Below are positions 1-6,582 of a stretch of DNA of 11,972 bases, in pieces (the stretch's first letter is position 1; each line of letters begins with the position of its first letter). Under the pieces are notes generated by a model that searched no databases, was not told the DNA's origin, and was given only the letters and a program-made list of their open reading frames with translations. The DNA comes from Pseudomonadota bacterium (GTDB lineage: Bacteria; Pseudomonadota; Gammaproteobacteria; Steroidobacterales; Steroidobacteraceae), in the NCBI GenBank assembly GCA_021817875.1, contig JAKAFQ010000071.1, forward strand, positions 1-11,972, given 5' to 3'. Position numbers and translations under genes: made by a program.

Positions 1-61
1 CCCGCGGACGATGGATGCCGGATGCCGCCGTTTGTCTTTCGAGCCACACCGAGGAGTCACC

Positions 62-463
62 ATGGCCAGTCGTCGTTCCGACCCTAACCGCACCATTCGC
101 CCCTCTACCCGGATGCCCGCTGCGCCGACCGGTCGCGCGTCCGTTCCGACGAGCGCCCAGGCGGACAGCACCGATCCGGCGGCCGCTCATGCGGCCAGTC
201 CTGCTGCGGCGCAAGCGCCCTCGAAGCGTCCGGCGAGGAGCCTCACCTCGCGCGCCGCTCGCCGCACGGGCGCGGCCAAGGCCGGTTCCGTCCCCCGGCC
301 AAGCGTGGTGACGGATGATTTGCGCCAGGCCATGATCGCCGAGGCAGCCTACTTTCATGCCGAGCGGCGCGGTTTCGCGCCAGGCGGAGAGGTGCAGGAC
401 TGGCTGAGCGCCGAAGCGGAAGTCGACGCGCTGTTGAAAGCGGCCGGCGGCGTGCCGCAGTGA
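62..463 (+). CDS. DUF2934 domain protein with disordered N-terminus
   Basis: Encodes 133 residues. The start is the ATG at 62, preceded by a clear ribosome binding site (GAGGAG, 51-56) at 5 bases spacing; an in-frame ATG at 11 has no such site. Residues 1-80 are rich in Ala, Pro, Ser, Thr and Arg and look disordered and basic. Residues 89-126 match the DUF2934 pattern: an IAEAAYFHAERRG helix followed by VQDWLSAEAEVDALL, i.e. the family's I-A-x-x-A-Y-x-x-x-x-x-R-G and D-W-L-x-A-E-x-E-[VIL] consensus. DUF2934 proteins are small, common in proteobacteria and have no established function that I know of. There is no signal peptide or membrane segment. The gene converges on cnoX and appears to be single; any upstream partner lies outside the window. 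The domain call rests on motif recognition. The function is unknown, although the basic tail would be compatible with nucleic-acid or other polyanion binding (speculative). Confidence 0.85.
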   Translation: MASRRSDPNRTIRPSTRMPAAPTGRASVPTSAQADSTDPAAAHAASPAAAQAPSKRPARSLTSRAARRTGAAKAGSVPRPSVVTDDLRQAMIAEAAYFHAERRGFAPGGEVQDWLSAEAEVDALLKAAGGVPQ

Positions 464-471
464 GCGGCGCG

Positions 472-497
472 CGGCGCCGGGCCTCGCGCCGGCGCCG
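472..497. terminator. GC hairpin between convergent genes
   Basis: A perfect 9-bp inverted repeat (CGGCGCCGG, 472-480, and CCGGCGCCG, 489-497) encloses an 8-base loop. It lies in the 52-base gap between the convergent DUF2934 and cnoX stop codons, where a two-way terminator would be expected. No T-run follows on either strand, so intrinsic termination would be weak, and the hairpin may instead stop exonucleases or act with Rho. The repeat itself is certain; its role is inferred from its position. Confidence 0.4.
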
Positions 498-515
498 GAT
501 GCAATACGACCGGCG

Positions 516-1385
516 CTATCGGTTCAACAGCAGCGACAGCCGCCGGCGGTAATCCGCCACGAACCTCGGCTGGTCGGCGGCCAGATCGAGCACCGACAGA
601 AAGGCGCGGCGGGCGGCCTCGCCATCCGCTTTGCGGTCGCGTCTGATGATCTCCAGCAGCTGATCGAGCGCGCTCTGCAGGTCACGGTCCGCGATGTGGC
701 GCTGTGCCAGCTGCATGCGTGCCGCCAGGTCGGCCGGGTCCGCCGCCAGACGCTCATGCAATGACTGCGGATCGGGCAGGGACGCGGCGCTGCGCAGGCT
801 GGCGAGCCGCACATCGAGCGCCCGCCAGCGGGCTTCGGCCTGTGCCGCGGCGCCCACGGTACTCAGCACGCGCTGCGCCTCTGCGAGCTGCGGCTCAGCG
901 GGCGTTGCGGACAACCTGTTGAGCAGCAACTCGGCGAGATCGAGCTTCGCCGCGTCGTTGTGCGGCTCGATCGTCAGAGCCGAGCGCAACGCGCTGGCCG
1001 CGCCCTCCAGGTCACCCTGCTCGATCAGCTCGAGCGCCTTGCGCCGCTCGGTCTCGCCGGGCCCGGGCAGCAGCCGGTCGAGGAATTGCCGCACCTGCCC
1101 TTCGGGCTGAGCGCCCACGAAACCGTCGACCGGCACGCCGCCGACGAAGGCGAGGACGTAGGGGATGCTGCGCACCATGAAGCGCTGCGACAGCTCGGGG
1201 TTCTCGTCGGAATTGATCTTGACCAGCTTGAAACGCCCGCCGTAGCTGTCCTCCAGGCGCTCGAGAACCGGCCCGAGTGCGCGGCAGGGTCCGCACCAGG
1301 GGGCCCAGAAATCCACCAGCACCGGCGCCTGATGCGACGGCTCGATGACCTCACGTTCGAAACTGGACAGGTTCGCTTCGATCAT
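516..1385 (-). CDS. cnoX: Thioredoxin-TPR protein, CnoX/YbbN family
   Basis: Encodes 289 residues, the usual length of the CnoX (YbbN) chaperedoxin family, which protects cytoplasmic proteins from aggregation and overoxidation and hands clients to chaperones. Residues 1-105 form a thioredoxin fold with VLVDFWAPWCGPC at 22-34 (active-site C31 and C34) and the cis-proline in SIPYV (P75). Residues 112-285 are helical TPR-like repeats, including EQGDLEGAASALRSAL and an IADRDLQSALDQLLEII segment. No signal peptide is present, so it should be cytoplasmic. E. coli CnoX lacks the first active-site cysteine. This protein keeps the complete CGPC pair and may therefore also act as a disulfide reductase (inference). 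The ATG at 1385 has no strong Shine-Dalgarno sequence. The gene is transcribed divergently from the large flavoprotein gene. Confidence is high for the family and moderate for the exact chaperedoxin role. Confidence 0.92.
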   Translation of the reverse strand: MIEANLSSFEREVIEPSHQAPVLVDFWAPWCGPCRALGPVLERLEDSYGGRFKLVKINSDENPELSQRFMVRSIPYVLAFVGGVPVDGFVGAQPEGQVRQFLDRLLPGPGETERRKALELIEQGDLEGAASALRSALTIEPHNDAAKLDLAELLLNRLSATPAEPQLAEAQRVLSTVGAAAQAEARWRALDVRLASLRSAASLPDPQSLHERLAADPADLAARMQLAQRHIADRDLQSALDQLLEIIRRDRKADGEAARRAFLSVLDLAADQPRFVADYRRRLSLLLNR

Positions 1386-1434
1386 GATCGCGGTGCCCGG
1401 CAGCCCAAAGTCTGCATAGTGGGGATGCGGCCGC

Positions 1435-1449
1435 CGGCATTCAATGCCG
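1435..1449. repeat. Operator-like palindrome CGGCATT-C-AATGCCG
   Basis: A perfect 7-1-7 inverted repeat lies 50 bases upstream of the cnoX start. Its compact, AT-centred form is typical of a dimeric regulator's operator, and on the minus strand it overlaps a TTGAAT that could act as a -35. No binding protein can be named from the sequence. Only one copy was noticed in the window. Confidence 0.35.
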
Positions 1450-1479
1450 CGCTCGCGTCGGCGGACTGATCAGCCCCAT

Positions 1480-1497
1480 ACACCGGTTCTCCGGTGT
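1480..1497. repeat. Inverted repeat ACACCGG-TTCT-CCGGTGT
   Basis: A perfect 7-bp stem with a 4-base TTCT loop lies in the divergent region, about 110 bases before the flavoprotein start. It could be an operator or a small transcript hairpin. No T-run follows, so it is not a standard terminator. Confidence 0.35.
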
Positions 1498-1535
1498 CGC
1501 GCGCCCGCCCGAAATCGCGTATGTTCGCGCCATCG

Positions 1536-1564
1536 TTGCCATCGTACGGGTGTATTCCTGAAAT
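1536..1564 (+). promoter_or_regulatory. Possible sigma70-type promoter for flavoprotein gene
   Basis: TTGCCA (1536-1541, 5 of 6 matches to TTGACA) is followed after 17 bases by TGAAAT (1559-1564, 4 of 6 matches to TATAAT). Transcription would start around 1571, leaving a leader of roughly 35 bases before the gene. Spacing and position fit, but the -10 is imperfect and chance matches are common. Confidence 0.25.
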
Positions 1565-1607
1565 GATCGCAGTTAGCTTCAGTGCGGCGCACGGGGGTTG
1601 CTAGGTG

Positions 1608-4600
1608 ATGCTGAACGGCGCTTATGCACTGACCCTGGATGATCTGTACCGGCGGGAGGGACTGCTGCGTCTCGATCGCGCGTTCATCGGTTTTCTCCGC
1701 GCGGCCGATCCCGATCTGAGCCGCCGTCTCGAGCAAGGGCGCGATGCGCCGCAGAGGCTCGATCAGGCCGGTGTCTCGGCGCTGCTGCTCGCGCTTGCCC
1801 CGCATCTGGAGGATTTTCTCGCCGATCTGTTCGATATCCGTGCCGAGCAGGGCGCGCTCGCCGCCCGCCACCACGAGCTTGCCCCGCTCTATGCGTGCAA
1901 ACGGCAGTTCGTGCAGCGCCGGGCCATGAGAAAGATCACGCCGGCCGAGGCAGAGCGTCTCGACGGCGAGGCGTTGGAAGCCGAGATGGTCTCTCGCCTG
2001 GGTGGCGCGTTCGATGAACTCGCCTTCGCCCGGCAGGTGCTGCGGTGGGAGGAAGCTCCCGAGGCGCACCGGGAGGATCTCGACTGTGCGCTGCGCTACG
2101 CGGCGTGGGCCGCATGGACAGCGGCGGGCAGGCGGCACCATCACGCCGGGGTGCTGTTCAAGGCGCCCGCCAAGCTCGACACCGGCTCGCTCGTGCCGCT
2201 CGTCGAGGCGCAAGTCGCCGGGGTGGAATGCTATCGCGCTCCGCCGGAACATCTGCGCCGACGCGATGGTTTCGCGCTCACCGATGCCGGCACCGATCTG
2301 CGGGGTGCGCTCGATGAGGCGCACTACTGCATCTGGTGCCACAACCAGGGCAAGGATTCGTGCTCGCGAGGTTTGCCCGACAAGGGCGCGAAGCAAGCCT
2401 CGGGTGCCGGCGCGTTCCGCAGCGATGCGTTCGGCCGGCCGCTCACCGGCTGTCCGCTCGAGGAGCGGATCTCGGAGTTCCAGCAGCTCAAGGCCGCCGG
2501 TCTGCCGCTCGCGGCGCTCGCGGTGATCACACTGGACAACCCGATGGCGGCGGCCACCGGTCATCGCATCTGCAACGACTGCATGCGCAGCTGCATCTAT
2601 CAGAAGCAGCAGCCGGTCGATATTCCGCAGTGCGAGACGCGCACCCTGCGCGATGTGCTGGAGTTGCCCTACGGCTTCGAGATCTACAGTCTGCTCACCC
2701 GCTGGAATCCGCTGGATCTGCGCCGGCCGGTGCCGGCGGCCCCGAGCGGCAGGCGGGTGTTGATCGTGGGCATGGGGCCTGCGGGTTTCACGCTGGCCCA
2801 TCACCTCCTCAACGACGGGCACACCGTGGTCGGCATCGACGGACTGAAAATCGAGCCGCTGGACGCGCAGCTGTGCGGCGTCGGACCCGATGGGGCGCGC
2901 CAGCCGTTCCGGCCGGTGCGCGCCGCCGAGGAGCTGTGCGAGCCGCTCGATCGGCGTCTGATGGCGGGTTTCGGCGGCGTGGCCGAGTACGGCATCACCG
3001 TCCGCTGGGACAAGAACTTCCTGAAGCTGATCCGCCTGATGCTCGAGCGCCGGCCCGAGTTCGCACTGTTCGGCGGAGTGCGTTTCGGCGGCACGATTAC
3101 CCTGGAGGACGCCTTTGCACTCGGGTTCGACCACGTGGCGCTCGCGGTGGGTGCGGGCCGCCCGACGGTGCTCGATCTGCCGAACGGCCTGGCGCGCGGG
3201 GTGCGCACCGCGTCCGACTTTCTGATGGCGATGCAGCTGAGCGGTGCGGCCAAGCGTGATTCGATCGCCAACCTCGAGATCCGCCTGCCGGTGGTGGTGA
3301 TCGGCGGCGGACTGACGGCGATCGACGCGGCGACCGAAGCGCTCGCCTACTATCCGGTGCAGGTGGAGAAATTCCTGCACCGCTACGAGACCCTGGCAGC
3401 CGAGTGCGGTGAGGCGGCGGTGCGCGCCGTGTGGAACGGCGAGGAATTGCACACCGCGGAGCTGTTCCTGGCGCACGCGCGGGCGATCCGCCGCGAGCGC
3501 GAAGCGGCCGAACGCGAGCGCCGGCCGGTGAGGCTGCGTGAGCTGCTCGACGAGTGGGGCGGGGTGACCATTGCCTACCGCAAGCGCCTGCTCGACAGCC
3601 CGGCCTACACCGTCAACCACGAGGAGGTGGCCAAGGCCCTCGAAGAGGGCGTGCGCTTCGCCGAAGCGCTCGATCCGCGCGCGGTCGAGGTCGATGCTCA
3701 CGGTCATGCCGCGGCGCTGCGTCTGGCGGTCATGCGGCGCGACGCGGCGGGCCGCTGGCAGGAAGACGGCGAGCGGCTGCTGCCGGCGGCCACGATTCTG
3801 GTGGCGGCCGGCACCCAGCCGAATACCGTGGTGGCACGCGAGGAGGCGCTCGAGCTGCCGATCGCCCGGCGTTACTTTCAGCCCTGCGATGAGCAGGGCG
3901 AACCGCTGAGCGCCGAGCAGGCGAACCCCAAGCCCGAACAGCCGCGGGTGCTGCTGCACAGGCGTCCCGACGGACGGTTCCTCAGTTTCTTCGGCGATGT
4001 CCATCCGTCCTACTTCGGCAACGTCGTGAAGGCGATGGCGAGCGCCAAGCAGGGTTATCCGATTCTGAGCCGCGTCCTGCGCCGCACGCAGCCGGCTTCG
4101 GCGCTCGATGATGCGAGCTTTCTCGGCAGGCTGCAGCACGGGCTGCGTGCCCGCGTCGAAGCGGTGTATCGCCTCGCGCCCAACATCGTCGAGGTGGTGG
4201 TGCGCGCGCCGTTTGCGGCCCGCCGCTTCTCTCCCGGACAGTTCTACCGCCTGCAGAACTTCGAGGCTATCGCCCCGCGCACCGGCGACACCACGCTCGC
4301 CATGGAGGGCCTTGCGCTCACCGGCGCCTCCGTCGAGGCCGACAAGGGGCTCATCTCGACCATCGCGCTCGAGATGGGGGGCTCATCCGACCTGTGCGCC
4401 TCTCTTTCGCCCGGCGAGCCGGTGGTGCTGATGGGACCGACCGGCGCGCCGACCGACATCCCCTCGGGCGTCACCGTGGCGCTGCTCGGCGGAGGACTCG
4501 GCAACGCGGTGCTGTTCTCGATCGGCGCCGCGCTGCGCGCGGCCGGCTCGCGCGTGTTGTATTTTGCGGCGTACCGCAGGCAGGCCGACCGCTACAAGGT

Positions 4601-5147
4601 GGGCGAGATCGAGAAGGCCGCCGACGTCGTGGTCTGGTGTTGCGAAGAAGCGCCGGGGTTCGCAGCGGGCAGGCCTCAGGATCGCAGCTTCATCGGCAAC
4701 GTGGTCGACGCCGTTGCGGCATATGCCTCGGGCGCACTCGGTCCGGCCTCCATCCGGCTCGAGGACGTCGATCGGATCATCGCCATCGGTTCGCAGCGCA
4801 TGATGGCGGCGGTGGGGCGGGCGCGCTCGGAACAGCTGCGCCCGTATCTGAAACCCCACCACGTCGCGATCGGCTCGATCAACTCGCCGATGCAGTGCAT
4901 GATGAAGGAAATCTGCGGCAGCTGCCTGCAGCCGCTCACCGACCCGGTCAGCGGCGCCACCGTCTACGTGTTTTCCTGTTTCAACCAGGATCTGCCGCTC
5001 GATCATGTCGACTTCGAGACGCTCGATGCGCGTCTCAGGCAGAACTCGACCCTCGAGAAGCTCACCCGGCAGTGGATCGACCGCAGTCTGGCGCGGCTCG
5101 GCAAGCGGCCATCGGCGGTGTTTGCACACGGGGCGGAAATCCGATGA
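1608..5147 (+). CDS. Fused NfnB/GltD-NfnA/PyrK-like Fe-S flavoprotein
   Basis: Encodes 1179 residues from ATG 1608; a GTG at 1605 is the alternative start, and an in-frame TAG at 1602 rules out anything earlier. GGGGG at 1593-1597 is the likely ribosome binding site. Residues 1-235 are not recognised. Residues 241-345 hold two [4Fe-4S] ligand sets of the GltD/NfnB type: C241, C244, C252 and C282-P, then NP...TG..ICNDCMRSC (C322, C325, C329) and PVDIPQCE (C342, E343). An FAD Rossmann motif GMGPAG is at 388-393, and an NAD(P) motif VVIGGGLTA at 563-571. Residues about 845-1145 resemble NfnA/PyrK: SPGQFYRLQ, LALTGASVEADKG, GPTGAPTDI, an NAD-site LLGGGLGNAVLFSIG (959-973), and [2Fe-2S] cysteines C1097, C1103, C1106 and C1124 followed by LDHVDFETL. 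The likely role is cytoplasmic electron transfer among NAD(H), NADP(H) and perhaps ferredoxin; bifurcation is possible but unproven. The gene appears monocistronic. The alternative is a glutamate-synthase-small-chain-like diaphorase with another partner. Confidence 0.85.
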   Translation: MLNGAYALTLDDLYRREGLLRLDRAFIGFLRAADPDLSRRLEQGRDAPQRLDQAGVSALLLALAPHLEDFLADLFDIRAEQGALAARHHELAPLYACKRQFVQRRAMRKITPAEAERLDGEALEAEMVSRLGGAFDELAFARQVLRWEEAPEAHREDLDCALRYAAWAAWTAAGRRHHHAGVLFKAPAKLDTGSLVPLVEAQVAGVECYRAPPEHLRRRDGFALTDAGTDLRGALDEAHYCIWCHNQGKDSCSRGLPDKGAKQASGAGAFRSDAFGRPLTGCPLEERISEFQQLKAAGLPLAALAVITLDNPMAAATGHRICNDCMRSCIYQKQQPVDIPQCETRTLRDVLELPYGFEIYSLLTRWNPLDLRRPVPAAPSGRRVLIVGMGPAGFTLAHHLLNDGHTVVGIDGLKIEPLDAQLCGVGPDGARQPFRPVRAAEELCEPLDRRLMAGFGGVAEYGITVRWDKNFLKLIRLMLERRPEFALFGGVRFGGTITLEDAFALGFDHVALAVGAGRPTVLDLPNGLARGVRTASDFLMAMQLSGAAKRDSIANLEIRLPVVVIGGGLTAIDAATEALAYYPVQVEKFLHRYETLAAECGEAAVRAVWNGEELHTAELFLAHARAIRREREAAERERRPVRLRELLDEWGGVTIAYRKRLLDSPAYTVNHEEVAKALEEGVRFAEALDPRAVEVDAHGHAAALRLAVMRRDAAGRWQEDGERLLPAATILVAAGTQPNTVVAREEALELPIARRYFQPCDEQGEPLSAEQANPKPEQPRVLLHRRPDGRFLSFFGDVHPSYFGNVVKAMASAKQGYPILSRVLRRTQPASALDDASFLGRLQHGLRARVEAVYRLAPNIVEVVVRAPFAARRFSPGQFYRLQNFEAIAPRTGDTTLAMEGLALTGASVEADKGLISTIALEMGGSSDLCASLSPGEPVVLMGPTGAPTDIPSGVTVALLGGGLGNAVLFSIGAALRAAGSRVLYFAAYRRQADRYKVGEIEKAADVVVWCCEEAPGFAAGRPQDRSFIGNVVDAVAAYASGALGPASIRLEDVDRIIAIGSQRMMAAVGRARSEQLRPYLKPHHVAIGSINSPMQCMMKEICGSCLQPLTDPVSGATVYVFSCFNQDLPLDHVDFETLDARLRQNSTLEKLTRQWIDRSLARLGKRPSAVFAHGAEIR

Positions 5148-5176
5148 GCACAGGCGCGCCGCGGCTGATCCGGCCG

Positions 5177-5205
5177 CCGCGCGCCCGCCCGGCCGGCCCG
5201 CGCGG
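5177..5205. terminator. Weak inverted repeat between convergent stops
   Basis: CCGCGCG (5177-5183) and CGCGCGG (5199-5205) are complementary 7-base arms around a 15-base GC-rich spacer. They sit in the 58-base gap between the flavoprotein stop and the sensor-kinase stop. There is no T-run, and in DNA this GC-rich such repeats arise easily, so the terminator role is only a positional guess. Confidence 0.2.
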
Positions 5206-6582
5206 TCAGTCCTGCGCGGCGCCGGCCAGGGGAAGCTGCACCACGATCCGGCCGCGACCGGTCAGGAAGCGGGCATCGCCGCCGTGGCTGCGGGCGACCT
5301 GGCGCACGATGGCGAGGCCCAGCCCCGAGCCCGGGATCTGGGCGTTGAGCCGATGGAATCGCTCGAACACGGCATCTTCCTGACCCGCCGGCACCCCGCA
5401 ACCCTGATCGCCGACTTCGATGCTGACCACGGCGGAGCCGGCCTCGGGCGGAACGATCCGTGCGCTCACCGTGCCGTGGCCATGCACCAGGGCGTTGTCG
5501 AGCAGATTGCGCACCATGTCGCGCAGATCGTCCGCCCGGCCGCGCAGCTGGACGGTATCCGGTACGTCGACCTCCAGCCGCCGCTGCTGCGCTTCCACCA
5601 GGGGCAGCACCTGCGCGGCCGCTTCGCGCACCAGCCGGGACAGGTTGACCAGCGGAAGCTCGTGCGCTGACTGCTCGTGGGACAGGGATTCCTTGCGGGC
5701 GAGGTCGATGAGCTGGTCGACGAGGCGCCCCAGCTGGGCGAGCTCATGCTCCACCGCGGGCCAGTCGGTCGTGCCGGTGAGGCGCGCGCGCTGCAGCCGC
5801 AGCTGCAGCACCGCCAGTGGCGTGCGCAGCTCGTGGGCCGCATCCGCCGTGAGGCGCCGTTCGGCGGCGTAGGCGCGCGAGAGGCGCTCGAGAGCGCCGT
5901 TGACCGCTTCGACGAGCGGTTGGATCTCCCGCGGCAGGCCGCCTGCGGAGATGCGCAGATCCGGCTGGCGCGGTCCGACCCGCGCCGCCTCGCGCGAGGC
6001 GCGCTCGATGGGGCGCAGGCTCCAGCCGCTGATGAGCCAGATCAGGCCGAGGGCGAGCAGCGCAAAGACGATGAGCACCGAGATGTGTTCGGTGTCCTCC
6101 TCGAACAGACTGTCGACCAGCGTGGCCCGGCTCATGCCGCGCCGGGCCACGACCACGGTGTTGCCGCCCGGGGCGCGCGCCGCGACGATCGGCTGCTTGT
6201 CGGCACCCACCCCGATGAATTCCACCGGGCCGACCGCGCCGCGCGCAGCCACCGGAATGTAAGGCAGCGGGCCGGTGAGGTTGGCCGACCAGGCTCGCGG
6301 ACGGTGGTCGGGGCCGAACACGGTGAACGTGAACTGCCGCGAGGGGTCGGCGTAAACGCGCCGCCAGTCGGCGCGCAGCCGCAGCGCGAGGGCCCCGTCG
6401 CGGCCGGATCGCAGCGCGTCGACCAGCTCGCGCGCCTGATTCTGCAGCGTGCGCGCGTGCAGGCCCTCGATGATGTTGTGCACCTCGAAGCGGTACTCGG
6501 CGAACGAGGCGCCGAGCCCGAGGGTGAACAGCGCGAACATCACCCCGAGCAGGCGCAGCCGCAGGCTGTGTGGACGGCTCAT
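5206..6582 (-). CDS. Sensor histidine kinase (EnvZ/QseC-like)
   Basis: Encodes 458 residues of an inner-membrane sensor kinase that phosphorylates the regulator encoded just before it. The start at 6582 is chosen because its ATG overlaps the regulator's TGA (ATGA, 6579-6582); an ATG at 6621 would extend into the regulator gene. TM1 is at about 9-27, a periplasmic sensor region of about 140 residues at 28-167, and TM2 at 168-187. A HAMP-like linker follows (SLRPIERASREAARV...), then the H-box DAAHELRTPLAVL with phospho-acceptor H250. The N-box NLLDNALVH is at 359-367, the G1 motif DQGCGVP at 392-398, the FERFHR F-box at 406-411, and the G2 motif GSGLGLAIV at 418-426. All catalytic motifs are intact. 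The periplasmic region has no recognisable ligand motif and contains no cysteine or histidine cluster typical of metal sensors. Adjacency to the divergent efflux operon suggests that it senses a compound the pump exports (inference). Confidence 0.93.
   Translation of the reverse strand: MSRPHSLRLRLLGVMFALFTLGLGASFAEYRFEVHNIIEGLHARTLQNQARELVDALRSGRDGALALRLRADWRRVYADPSRQFTFTVFGPDHRPRAWSANLTGPLPYIPVAARGAVGPVEFIGVGADKQPIVAARAPGGNTVVVARRGMSRATLVDSLFEEDTEHISVLIVFALLALGLIWLISGWSLRPIERASREAARVGPRQPDLRISAGGLPREIQPLVEAVNGALERLSRAYAAERRLTADAAHELRTPLAVLQLRLQRARLTGTTDWPAVEHELAQLGRLVDQLIDLARKESLSHEQSAHELPLVNLSRLVREAAAQVLPLVEAQQRRLEVDVPDTVQLRGRADDLRDMVRNLLDNALVHGHGTVSARIVPPEAGSAVVSIEVGDQGCGVPAGQEDAVFERFHRLNAQIPGSGLGLAIVRQVARSHGGDARFLTGRGRIVVQLPLAGAAQD

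Larger units (their letters stand above)
1386..1604. promoter_or_regulatory. Divergent intergenic region, cnoX / flavoprotein
   Basis: This 219-base stretch has no coding signal that I trust and must hold the promoters of both divergent genes. It contains two perfect inverted repeats (1435-1449 and 1480-1497) and a promoter-like pair near 1536-1564 pointing to the flavoprotein gene. Toward cnoX I see only a weak TATGCA (reverse strand, around 1413-1418) without a well-spaced -35. Nothing here resembles a riboswitch or small RNA that I recognise. Confidence 0.5.

Noticed and set aside
1470..4139. 889-residue open frame on the minus strand
   Set aside because: It lies antisense to the flavoprotein gene, is rich in Arg, His, Gln and Gly, and shows no domain motif. 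Its length is a by-product of GC-rich third positions on the coding strand.
5144..5383. 79-residue frame whose ATG overlaps the flavoprotein stop (ATGA)
   Set aside because: The overlap looks like translational coupling, but nearly the whole frame is antisense to the kinase catalytic domain and the product is Arg/Pro/Ser-rich shadow sequence.
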